Assembly (NCBI RefSeq): GCF_020805785.1
Contig: NZ_JAJGZV010000001.1
Span: 186,001 to 250,000 of the forward strand
DNA: 64,000 nucleotides
Source of the DNA: Flavobacterium chungbukense
GTDB taxonomy: Bacteria > Bacteroidota > Bacteroidia > Flavobacteriales > Flavobacteriaceae
Reading direction: 5' to 3'
Shown in pieces: positions 43,356 through 50,124 of this stretch (position 1 is its first letter; every line of letters starts with the position of its first letter). The position numbers and the translations under genes were made by a program. Below the pieces are notes generated by a model, which was not told the origin of the DNA, searched no databases, and saw only the letters and a program-made list of their open reading frames with translations.

Positions 43356-44796
43356 AGTTAAATCATATCAATATAGTATTGCATTAGCTGTTTGTCTAAC
43401 AGTTGCAGGGTGTAAAACCCCTGCGCCTGAGGCAGCAATAACGCCATCTGCACCAGTTCCAGAATCATTTGGAATGACTCAACCTCAGGATGCAAACAAT
43501 AATGTAGCAACGTTAAACTGGAAAGATTACTTTAAAGATCAAAATCTAGTAGATTTAATAGACGTTGCTCTTAAAAATAATCAGGAACTAAATATTACTT
43601 TGCAGGAAATTGAAATTGCAAAGAATGATATTCGAGTTAGAAAAGGGCTTTTGTTGCCAACAGTTGGTGTTCGCGCAGGCGCAGGAGTAGAAAAAGTAGG
43701 TAGATATACAAGCCAAGGTGCTGGTGATGCTTCTACTGAAATTAAACCAGGTAAAGAAATGCCAGATCCGCTTGGCGATTTTACGATTTCTGCTTACGCT
43801 AATTGGGAAGTGGATATCTGGAAAAAATTGCGAAATTCAAAAAAAGCAGCTTTAAACAGATACTTAGCTACGGTTGAAGGTAAAAACTTTGTGATTACAA
43901 ACCTCATCGCAGAAGTTGCTGATTCTTATTACGAATTAATGGCTTTAGACAATCAATTGGATATTGTAAAACAAACTATCAAATTGCAGACTAACGCTTT
44001 AGAAATTGTAAAAGTTCAAAAGCAAGCTGCAAGAGCAACTGAATTAGGAGTTAAGAAATTTGAAGCAGAAGTTTTGACTTCTCAAAGTCTAGAGTTTGAT
44101 ATTTTACAGCAGATCAAAGAAACAGAAAATAAAATCAACTTTTTGCTAGGAAGATATCCTCAGGAAATTAAGAGAACAAACAACAATAATTTCTTAAGCT
44201 TATTACCAGCTGTTGTAACGTCTGGAATTCCATCTCAATTATTACAGAATCGTCCAGATGTAAAACAAGCTGAATTAGAACTAGTGGCAGCAAAATTAGA
44301 CGTAAAAGTAGCTCGCGCAGAGTTTTACCCATCATTGGATATTTCTGCTGCGGTTGGGGTAAATGCTTTTAAGCCATCTTATTTGTTTACAATGCCAGAA
44401 TCGCTTCTATATTCATTGGCTGGAGATCTTGTGGCACCATTAATTAATAGAAATGCAATCAAAGCAGAATTTGCAAGTGCAAACGCAAGACAGCTTCAGG
44501 CATTATACAATTATGATCGTACGGTTTTAAACGCTTATTTAGAAGTTTCAAATCAATTGTCTAAGATTGATAATCTGCAAAAAGGTTACGATCTTAAATC
44601 GAAGCAAGTTGATGCGTTAAATACTTCTATTGATGTTTCTAACGATTTGTTTAAATCGGCAAGAGTAGACTATTTTGAAGTTTTAATGACACAAAGAGAC
44701 GCTTTAGAAGCAAAATTAGAATTGGTAGATACTAAAAAAGAGCAATTGAATGCTGCTGTCCATGTTTACAGAGACTTGGGCGGCGGATGGAAATAA
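43348..44796 (+). CDS. OprM/NodT-family outer membrane efflux lipoprotein
   Basis: A 482-residue channel. The chosen start MYKVKSYQYSIALAVCLTVAGC gives a lipoprotein signal; it overlaps the RND gene by 8 nt (translational coupling). LLQNRPDVKQAELELVAAKLDVKVARAEFYPSLDISAAVG is the OprM signature. It completes the tripartite RND pump in the outer membrane. Confidence 0.93.
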   Translation: MYKVKSYQYSIALAVCLTVAGCKTPAPEAAITPSAPVPESFGMTQPQDANNNVATLNWKDYFKDQNLVDLIDVALKNNQELNITLQEIEIAKNDIRVRKGLLLPTVGVRAGAGVEKVGRYTSQGAGDASTEIKPGKEMPDPLGDFTISAYANWEVDIWKKLRNSKKAALNRYLATVEGKNFVITNLIAEVADSYYELMALDNQLDIVKQTIKLQTNALEIVKVQKQAARATELGVKKFEAEVLTSQSLEFDILQQIKETENKINFLLGRYPQEIKRTNNNNFLSLLPAVVTSGIPSQLLQNRPDVKQAELELVAAKLDVKVARAEFYPSLDISAAVGVNAFKPSYLFTMPESLLYSLAGDLVAPLINRNAIKAEFASANARQLQALYNYDRTVLNAYLEVSNQLSKIDNLQKGYDLKSKQVDALNTSIDVSNDLFKSARVDYFEVLMTQRDALEAKLELVDTKKEQLNAAVHVYRDLGGGWK

Positions 44797-44820
44797 AATT
44801 TGCCTGTTAATTTGTAGTGA

Positions 44821-44856
44821 AAAAGCCTTTTGGGAGTAAAATCCTGAAAGGCTTTT
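44821..44856. terminator. Bidirectional terminator, RND operon and DeoR gene
   Basis: AAAAGCCTTT (44821-44830) pairs with AAAGGCTTTT (44847-44856), with T and A runs on both sides, between convergent genes. Confidence 0.88.
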
Positions 44857-44862
44857 TTTATA

Positions 44863-45612
44863 TTAAAGAACTGTAAGCCCTTTTTCTTTATAAGGTTTTA
44901 AAATTTCGTCTTCTGGAGCAATATTCGTTACCAAAACATCAATGTCTTTGATAGGAGAAACAAAATAAGTTTCTGCGGTATCAATCTTTTCGCTGGAACT
45001 CAAAGCAATAATAAAATCAGAATTCTGAATCATATTTTTTTTGATCTGAGAATCATCATATAAGATTCCAGTAAGTCCGCGTTCGTGGTGAATACTGCAA
45101 ATTCCTAAAATGCAGATATCGGCTCTAAAATTTCTAAAGAAATCAAGAGATTCCATTCCAGCTGTTGTAAATGACGTTTTGCACATTCTTCCTCCCGCAA
45201 AAATCAATTCGATATTGGGTAAATCTTCAACCAAAACCGCAACAGGAAAACTATTGGTAATCACAGTTATTTTTAAATCATGAGGAAAACTGGCAACCAA
45301 AGCCAAAGAAGTTGTTCCTCCGTCAATAAAAACGACCTGTCCGTCTTTTAGATACGGAAGGGCTTTTTGCGCAATAATTTTCTTGTTTTCAAGATCGTGC
45401 TTTTCTCTTTTTCTATAATGCAACGGAATTGGAGAAGGAGCCACCGCACCGCCGCGTACCGCTTTTAAAAGCCCTTGATCCGAAAGCTCTTTCAAATCAC
45501 GTCTTATGGTATCTTCAGAAACACTCAGATATTCGCTTAATTCTATTGAAGTTACGCGATGTTCTTTTGATAAATATTCTAAAATAGTTTTCTGACGTTC
45601 TTCCTTTTTCAT
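44863..45612 (-). CDS. DeoR/GlpR-family transcriptional regulator
   Basis: A 249-residue regulator starting MKKEERQKTILEYLSKEHRVTSIELSEYLSVSEDTIRRDLKELSDQGLLKAVRGGAV, the DeoR HTH with the recognition helix SEDTIRRDL. The C-terminal sugar-phosphate-sensing domain has IDGGTTSLALV and IFAGGRMCKTSFTTAG. The start at 45612 is used; an earlier ATG at 45666 lies inside the TTGCAA operator-like region. It is divergent from a 5'-nucleotidase gene and likely controls itself and that gene in response to a phosphorylated sugar or nucleoside. Confidence 0.92.
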   Translation of the reverse strand: MKKEERQKTILEYLSKEHRVTSIELSEYLSVSEDTIRRDLKELSDQGLLKAVRGGAVAPSPIPLHYRKREKHDLENKKIIAQKALPYLKDGQVVFIDGGTTSLALVASFPHDLKITVITNSFPVAVLVEDLPNIELIFAGGRMCKTSFTTAGMESLDFFRNFRADICILGICSIHHERGLTGILYDDSQIKKNMIQNSDFIIALSSSEKIDTAETYFVSPIKDIDVLVTNIAPEDEILKPYKEKGLTVL

Positions 45613-45630
45613 TTTTTTTGCGATTTTATA

Positions 45631-45690
45631 TTGCAAAAATAAATAAAATATTGCAATAATTTGCAACTTAGTGCTGTTTTTGCATATTTT
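45631..45690. promoter_or_regulatory. TTGCAA operator-like array in divergent promoter
   Basis: The palindromic hexamer TTGCAA occurs at 45631, 45651 and 45661, with a TTGCAT at 45680; spacings are 20, 10 and 19 bp, i.e. whole helical turns. A near-consensus TATTTTGG at about 45684 may be the -7 box of the plus-strand nucleotidase gene. Confidence 0.65.
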
Positions 45691-45710
45691 GGCAGCAAAA
45701 TAAAATTACA

Positions 45711-46244
45711 ATGGAAAAGAAAACAATTGCAATCGATATGGATGGCGTGCTTGCTGATGTAGAATCACAGCTGATAGACCATTACAATAAAGCGTATGGA
45801 ACGAACTTAACAAAAGAAAGTATTCAGGGATTAAGTGAAGAAGAAGCTTTTAAAGAAAGAGATTTATTATTTAAAATTTTAAATAAGGATAATTTTTTCA
45901 GAACACTGCCAGTTATGACCGATGCAATAGAAAGCGTTCGTGAATTACAAAAGCATTTCGAAATATTTATTGTTTCTGCTGCAACAGAATTTCCTGTTTC
46001 GTTAGCAGAAAAAGTAGCTTGGTTGGGCGAACATTTTCCTTTTATAAAATGGGAAAATATCGTTTTATGCGGAAGCAAAAGAATCATCAAAACCGATTAT
46101 CTTATTGATGATCATTGTAAAAACCTAGATTATTGCATCGGGAAACCGATTATGTTTACGGCATTTCATAACGTGAACCAAACGCATCATTTAAGAGTGA
46201 ATAATTGGAAAGAGGCTGTTACCGTTTTAACCGAAACATTATAA
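45711..46244 (+). CDS. 5'(3')-deoxyribonucleotidase-like HAD phosphatase (NT5C family)
   Basis: A 177-residue HAD-fold enzyme. Motif I AIDMDGVLADVE has the nucleophile and acid Asp pair. Motif II is in FIVSAATEFP, motif III the Lys in CGSKRIIKTDYLIDDH, which also has the motif IV Asp pair. The NT5C family removes phosphate from (deoxy)nucleoside monophosphates. Cytoplasmic. The divergent DeoR regulator fits nucleoside metabolism. Confidence 0.9.
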   Translation: MEKKTIAIDMDGVLADVESQLIDHYNKAYGTNLTKESIQGLSEEEAFKERDLLFKILNKDNFFRTLPVMTDAIESVRELQKHFEIFIVSAATEFPVSLAEKVAWLGEHFPFIKWENIVLCGSKRIIKTDYLIDDHCKNLDYCIGKPIMFTAFHNVNQTHHLRVNNWKEAVTVLTETL

Positions 46245-46278
46245 GCTGAAAAGGTTATAATATTTATTTTTTTTGAAG

Positions 46279-46311
46279 AAAAAAGCCTTTCGGTATCTGA
46301 AAGGCTTTTTT
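46279..46311. terminator. Bidirectional terminator between nucleotidase and kinase 1
   Basis: AAAAAAGCCTTTC pairs with GAAAGGCTTTTTT around a 7-nt loop, with T runs outward on both strands between convergent genes. Confidence 0.88.
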
Positions 46312-46333
46312 AATTTCAATATTTAAACAAGTT

Positions 46334-48061
46334 CTACGCTTTAATTAGCGTTTGTTCTGGCATTGCTATTTTTACTCTAAATCCTTTATCGGGTGCAGTT
46401 TCAAGATCAAAAGTTCCATTAAAGGCTAAAATACGGTTTGCCATGTTTTGAAGACCATTTTTTACAATAGTGCTTTTTTCGCAGCCAACACCATTATCCA
46501 TATAATTGATTAAGATTGATTTTTGATCGCTCTCAAATTTAATTACCACAAGATTTGCCTGACTGTGTTTTTTCATATTTACCATTAATTCCTGCAAAAT
46601 ACGGCTGATAGTAATTTTTTTCATTTCATCAATAGCTTCCCAGTTTATCTGCTCTAAATTGGTAACCATAATATTTCTTTCGGCTGTGTTATAAGCTGAA
46701 AGCATTTCTTTTATAGTTTTGGTGAAATTTATTCCAGTATCGATACTGTTGTTTTCTCTTGAAATTCCTCTTACACGTCCGTAAATGTCATCTAGTTTTT
46801 GAAGCAGATTTTCTTTTGTGTTTTCTGTACTTAAAGTTTGCGATTCGGCAAAAGCAATTACCTGAAACACATCGTTTGCCAATTCATCATGAATTTTTTT
46901 AGCAATTCTGGTTTCGGTATCATAAGAAGTTTTTAATTCTATAGACTTGTTTTTATTTTTATAATAGCGAATTAAAATTGCTATTAAAATAACCAAGAAA
47001 ACAAAGACAATTACAAATACAATACGGATGTAACTTGCTCTTTGCAACGATAATTGATTTTCAGCTTTTTCTAAACGAAGCTTTTCGTTTTCGTCTTTTT
47101 CTTTTTTCGAATCGTATTTAATTTTAGCGAACTTATTTTTAAAGTTGTTTCTAACCTTAATAATACTATCGTTTAACGTAAAATATTTTTGCACATATTT
47201 GGTGTCTTGCGCGCTGTTGTTATTTGAAATTAAAATTTGAAGCGCTTCCAATCTTTCGTCAACACTATTTAGTTTAGTTGATATATTATATGCTTTTAAG
47301 GCATTTTCATCTGATTTTTGAAGGTCTTTTTTTGAATAATAATCAGCAAGGTGAAGATAGCTTTCGATGCTTCCATAAGTATCTTCATTTTCAATTCTTA
47401 CCTGAAGTCCTTTTTTCATTAAATCAAATCCTTTTTCTTCATTTCCTTTCTTAAAATAGGCGTAACCTAAATTATCCATTATTAAGGACTTTTTATATCC
47501 TTGAGTTTTATGTTGTAATGATTTTATTTTTAGAAGAGATTCTAAAAGGGTGACTGCGTTATTATATTTTTTTTGTTGGATATAAACAGCTGCAATATTA
47601 TTTAATGGATTTAGTTTATCGAGAGGATCTGCATAATCATCAGCTGACTTTTTATAATAAAATATGGCATCATTATAAAGAGAAAGTTCTTTATCGGCGA
47701 TACCTAATATATTGTTTATAGCAGCTATATATGCTTTATTTTTTTCAACATATGGCAATGCTTCGGTTACGGTTTCTTTACTTCCATAATAGTCTCCATT
47801 AATTTGCTGAATAGAGGCCATTTGAATAAGTGTGTATGCAATGTTGGTACTGTCTTTTAAGGTTTCAAAAAAAGCTTTTGATTTATTAAATTCAAAAAAA
47901 GCAGTGTTTAAGTTTTGTTTTTGAAAATTTTCATCTGCTTTCGTTCGTAAGCGAGTAGCTTCTTTCTGTCTAGCTTTTTTATGGGGATTAGCTGTCTTTT
48001 TTTCATTACAGGAAAAAAGCAAAAGAAATAGGATTAAATAAAAAATCGGGGACCGTAACAT
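46334..48061 (-). CDS. TPR sensor histidine kinase 1 (HisKA_3/NarX type)
   Basis: A 575-residue membrane sensor. The N terminus MLRSPIFYLILFLLLFSC has a lipobox-like Cys18. Residues about 40-300 are tetratricopeptide repeats, presumably periplasmic. One transmembrane segment is at about 344-367, and the dimerisation box RIAKKIHDELANDVFQVIAF has the phospho-His at 391. The ATPase has ELMVNMKKHSQANLV (N box), NYMDNGVGCE (G1) and NGLQNMANRI (G2). It lies 51 nt downstream of a small-lipoprotein gene. No response regulator gene is next to it; the regulator at 57166, partner of paralogous kinase 2, is the likely target. Confidence 0.92.
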   Translation of the reverse strand: MLRSPIFYLILFLLLFSCNEKKTANPHKKARQKEATRLRTKADENFQKQNLNTAFFEFNKSKAFFETLKDSTNIAYTLIQMASIQQINGDYYGSKETVTEALPYVEKNKAYIAAINNILGIADKELSLYNDAIFYYKKSADDYADPLDKLNPLNNIAAVYIQQKKYNNAVTLLESLLKIKSLQHKTQGYKKSLIMDNLGYAYFKKGNEEKGFDLMKKGLQVRIENEDTYGSIESYLHLADYYSKKDLQKSDENALKAYNISTKLNSVDERLEALQILISNNNSAQDTKYVQKYFTLNDSIIKVRNNFKNKFAKIKYDSKKEKDENEKLRLEKAENQLSLQRASYIRIVFVIVFVFLVILIAILIRYYKNKNKSIELKTSYDTETRIAKKIHDELANDVFQVIAFAESQTLSTENTKENLLQKLDDIYGRVRGISRENNSIDTGINFTKTIKEMLSAYNTAERNIMVTNLEQINWEAIDEMKKITISRILQELMVNMKKHSQANLVVIKFESDQKSILINYMDNGVGCEKSTIVKNGLQNMANRILAFNGTFDLETAPDKGFRVKIAMPEQTLIKA

Positions 48062-48080
48062 ATAAATTTACTTTCCCCGA
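48046..48080 (-). promoter_or_regulatory. Hairpin spanning kinase 1 start codon
   Basis: TCGGGGA/TCCCCGA (7 bp; plus strand 48046-48052 and 48074-48080) encloses the kinase ATG in its loop; the 3' arm is codons 4-6. It is followed on the minus strand by TTTTTTATTT, so it resembles an intrinsic terminator placed over the start of the gene. The same structure is at the lost kinase (48416-48452) and at kinase 2 (59516-59545). Confidence 0.7.
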
Positions 48081-48112
48081 AAATAGTAATTAATTGCGTA
48101 TTAAAAATATAT

Positions 48113-48277
48113 TTATTTAGTAGGTGGTTTTACAGGAGGTTTTGTATCTCCCATGTCATCACCAGGGCCCCCGTCAGCTTGTAACTTTTCGATTTTGATT
48201 TCTTTTTTCTTTGTTGTCTGAATCTCGCTTTCATCAGAAGTACAAGAAAAAACAGAAAATAATGACGTAAAAGCCAT
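48113..48277 (-). CDS. Small lipoprotein L1, start codon uncertain
   Basis: A member of the small-lipoprotein family: lipobox FSVFSC, then TSDESEIQTTKKKEIKIEKL and the core QADGGPGDDMGDTKPPVKPP. From the only ATG (48277) it has 54 residues with a short signal lacking a basic n-region. The in-frame codons upstream (Tyr-Leu-Lys-Leu-Leu-Leu-Phe after a TAA) match where the paralogues have Met-Lys, so the original ATG appears lost. It ends 51 nt before kinase 1. Expression is doubtful; homology is clear. Confidence 0.65.
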   Translation of the reverse strand: MAFTSLFSVFSCTSDESEIQTTKKKEIKIEKLQADGGPGDDMGDTKPPVKPPTK

Positions 48278-48402
48278 AAAAAGTAATAGTTTTAAGTATT
48301 ATACGTTTTGTAAAAGTAGTTTTTTAAATATTAAACTTGTTAAAAAAATAATAGAAATTAGAATTTTTTTAAGTTTTGGAAACTGAAATAATTTTGGATT
48401 AA

Positions 48403-48432
48403 TTAAAATAAAAAATTCGGGGATCGTAACAT
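48403..48432 (-). pseudogene. Vestigial start of a lost TPR kinase gene
   Basis: Nine codons, MLRSPNFLF then TAA, match the beginning MLRSPIFYL of kinase 1 and MLRSPFFYF of kinase 2. They lie 51 nt after small-lipoprotein gene L2, the same spacing as in the intact units, and keep the GGGGA/TCCCC hairpin. The rest of the kinase is gone, so the L2 unit is the remains of a tandem duplicate. Confidence 0.8.
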
Positions 48433-48452
48433 ATAAATTTACTTTCCCCGAA
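48416..48452 (-). terminator. Hairpin over vestigial kinase start, likely L2 terminator
   Basis: TTCGGGGA/TCCCCGAA (8 bp) is followed on the minus strand by TTTTTTATTTT. With the kinase deleted, it would simply terminate the L2 transcript. Confidence 0.7.
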
Positions 48453-48483
48453 AACAGTAATTGATTCCATACTAAAAATATAT

Positions 48484-48663
48484 TTATGGAGTTGGTGGTT
48501 TTATTGGAGGAGTTTTTCCATCACCAGGACCACCGTCATCAGCTTTTAATTTATCGATTGGTTTTTCGATTTTTTTCGTTGGCTGAGTTTCGTACTCATC
48601 AGGAGTACAAGAAAATATGGTAAAAAGTATCGCAATAGCGAACAATAGTGTAAATTTTTTCAT
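48484..48663 (-). CDS. Small Pro/Gly-rich lipoprotein L2
   Basis: A 59-residue lipoprotein: MKKFTLLFAIAILFTIFSC is a type II signal (Cys19). The 40-residue mature part is TPDEYETQPTKKIEKPIDKL, then KADDGGPGDGKTPPIKPPTP. It matches L1 and L3 in the sequence after the lipid Cys (T-x-D/E-E-x-E), a Lys-rich middle, AD-GGPGD, and a PP-I/V-KPP tail. Too short for a folded domain; it could be a surface or periplasmic signal or a modulator of the adjacent TPR sensor. Preceded by a structured leader. No known family. Confidence 0.82.
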   Translation of the reverse strand: MKKFTLLFAIAILFTIFSCTPDEYETQPTKKIEKPIDKLKADDGGPGDGKTPPIKPPTP

Positions 48664-48885
48664 TTTGATTTAATTTAGAAATTAGACATAGGTGTGGCTG
48701 TCCGGAATGATCCAGAGTTTGTTTTGGCGACACCAAATTGTTTTAAGGGAAGTAGTTGTGTAGAACTGTAAGACGTAATTTATACTTCCCGAATAAATTC
48801 GGTCTTACGGTTTTTCACAAGGTTAATTAGAACTAGTTTTACATATTGTTTTAGTCTGCAGACAAAACTTGAACTAATTTCTGAT
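48664..48885 (-). ncRNA. Structured pseudoknotted 5' leader of L2
   Basis: Plus-strand coordinates of paired segments: P1 TTGTG 48756-48760 / CACAA 48816-48820; P2 GTAAGA 48768-48773 / TCTTAC 48803-48808; P3 CCGAA 48789-48793 / TTCGG 48798-48802; pseudoknot GGGAAGT 48747-48753 / ACTTCCC 48784-48790; P4 GGTGT 48691-48695 / ACACC 48730-48734. A palindromic hairpin with CTGCAG core is at 48848-48868. All recur in the L3 leader with compensatory changes. It may sense a ligand or control terminator readthrough or translation. Confidence 0.75.
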
Positions 48886-48886
48886 G

Positions 48887-48967
48887 CAAAGGAAAGGCGC
48901 TTTGAGGCCTTTGTACATAAGGGATTCCCGGAATTCCTGCGTTTTCCCGAGATTCCTGAGAATTCCC
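48887..48967 (-). promoter_or_regulatory. L2 promoter with 9-bp direct repeats
   Basis: Minus-strand -7 box TTCCTTTG (48887-48894, one mismatch to TAnnTTTG). Twenty-six bp upstream are GGGATTCCC and GGAATTCCT in direct 9-bp register (48921-48938, plus-strand reading). A second pair, GATTCCT and GAATTCCC (48951-48967), lies about 28 bp further. The layout matches the L3 promoter and suggests binding of the response regulator as an activator. Confidence 0.72.
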
Positions 48968-49681
48968 GAAAAAACAAATAGATAAAGCTTGTTTTGGTTG
49001 TTAAATGTTATTGAAGCTGAAACTAATCTCTATTATAATAGATGCAAAAAGTCCGTCAGAAGTTGGTTTCAAATCATTAAAAAATGTAGAATTGAAACAA
49101 AAATTGAAATTGTGAGTAAAGATTGAATAGAAGAAGTAGAAACTAATGGCATATAAAAAATGATTTTGGTGAATACGAGACATGAAGAATCAAAAGAAGT
49201 TCCAGAAAAGGAAATCTTTAGATTTGATTTAAAGGTTTATTTTCTGTAAAAAGGTTCAGAAAACAAATCCTTACAAAATAATTAAGATTGAAAATGGAGC
49301 GTTTGTCCAGATATTTTGTGCCTTGTTAGATTTGGCAAAAAAATAAGATCAGATAGAAAAACATTTTGAAAAATAAAATGTTCAAAGCGGTAAAAAGAAT
49401 AAATTTTTGAAGGGTAATTTTGGCTTTTAAAAAGTTGGTTTTTCGGCATATATTTACTGTTATTTATACTATAAAGATAAGAAAAAAAATCCGACAAACC
49501 TAATGTTTATCAATAAATTAGCTGTTTTTTTTTATCTTTTTTTTAGTCTCTAAATTATTGGTTTTAAAGACTATAAAACTTCCCTTTTTCGGTTTAGTAA
49601 TTTGTAATAAATTATCTATATTTATAAAAGATTAAAAGAGATTATTTAGTTCTATTAACGATTCGTTTAAAAGTATTTTTT
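48968..49681. other. Gene-poor AT-rich interval
   Basis: About 700 bp with no convincing gene. A 36-codon frame at 49005-49115 (starting MLLKLKLISIIIDAKSPSEV) has no signal, no relatives I recognise and no promoter. Several frames on the other strand are AT-bias artefacts. The last 150 bp presumably hold the promoter of the lipoprotein gene at 49682. Confidence 0.5.
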
Positions 49682-50047
49682 ATGAAAAAGCTTCTCATTT
49701 TAGGAATTATTTTATGCACTTTTGGCTGTAAAAAATATGTAGTATCATTTGAACAGCCAACCAATATGAAATTGGACAATTTAAAACTGGAAGTATTTCT
49801 AGATAAAAAGAAAATTCAAGATCTTAATTTGAAAGCAACAAATGCATTGCCGACGTATGAAACATTAGCTTTGTCAACATCAGACGACGGAAAGCATCTA
49901 TTTGAGGTTAAAACAAAAGATACAACCTTTAGCTTTGCTGTAAATTATCCTGAGGAAAGATATATTCTTGTTACAGCGCATTTAAAAGAGAATGGTAAGG
50001 TTCATGTTGGAATTTTAAAACAGCCGTATAAATTTAGGTTGCAGTAA
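49682..50047 (+). CDS. Small lipoprotein of unknown function
   Basis: A 121-residue exported lipoprotein: MKKLLILGIILCTFGC is a type II signal (Cys16). The mature part (KLEVFLDKKKIQDLNLKATN, then FEVKTKDTTFSFAVNYPEERYILVTAHLK) is mostly predicted beta strand, like a single Ig-like or transthyretin-like domain. Monocistronic with its own terminator. Unrelated in sequence to L1-L3. Confidence 0.7.
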   Translation: MKKLLILGIILCTFGCKKYVVSFEQPTNMKLDNLKLEVFLDKKKIQDLNLKATNALPTYETLALSTSDDGKHLFEVKTKDTTFSFAVNYPEERYILVTAHLKENGKVHVGILKQPYKFRLQ

Positions 50048-50070
50048 TAAGCTGTTTGTATTTCGAACAA

Positions 50071-50104
50071 AAAAGCCTTTCACAAGTTAATTGTAAAAGG
50101 CTTT
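50071..50104. terminator. Bidirectional terminator
   Basis: AAAAGCCTTT...AAAGGCTTT with an inner ACAA/TTGT extension, between the convergent lipoprotein and beta-glucosidase genes. Confidence 0.85.
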
Positions 50105-50124
50105 GTTTATTTTAAGTGTTTAGT

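Noticed and set aside
48664..48885. Known riboswitch classes as an explanation of the L2/L3 leaders
   Set aside because: The conserved words and helix order do not match the cobalamin, TPP, SAM, preQ1 or cyclic-di-GMP aptamers that I can recall. A database search is still needed, so novelty is provisional.
48780..49183. Two minus-strand frames of about 60 codons upstream of L2
   Set aside because: One runs through the leader's pseudoknot and operator repeats; the other is an AT-rich frame opposite a plus-strand frame. Neither has a start context or recognisable domain.
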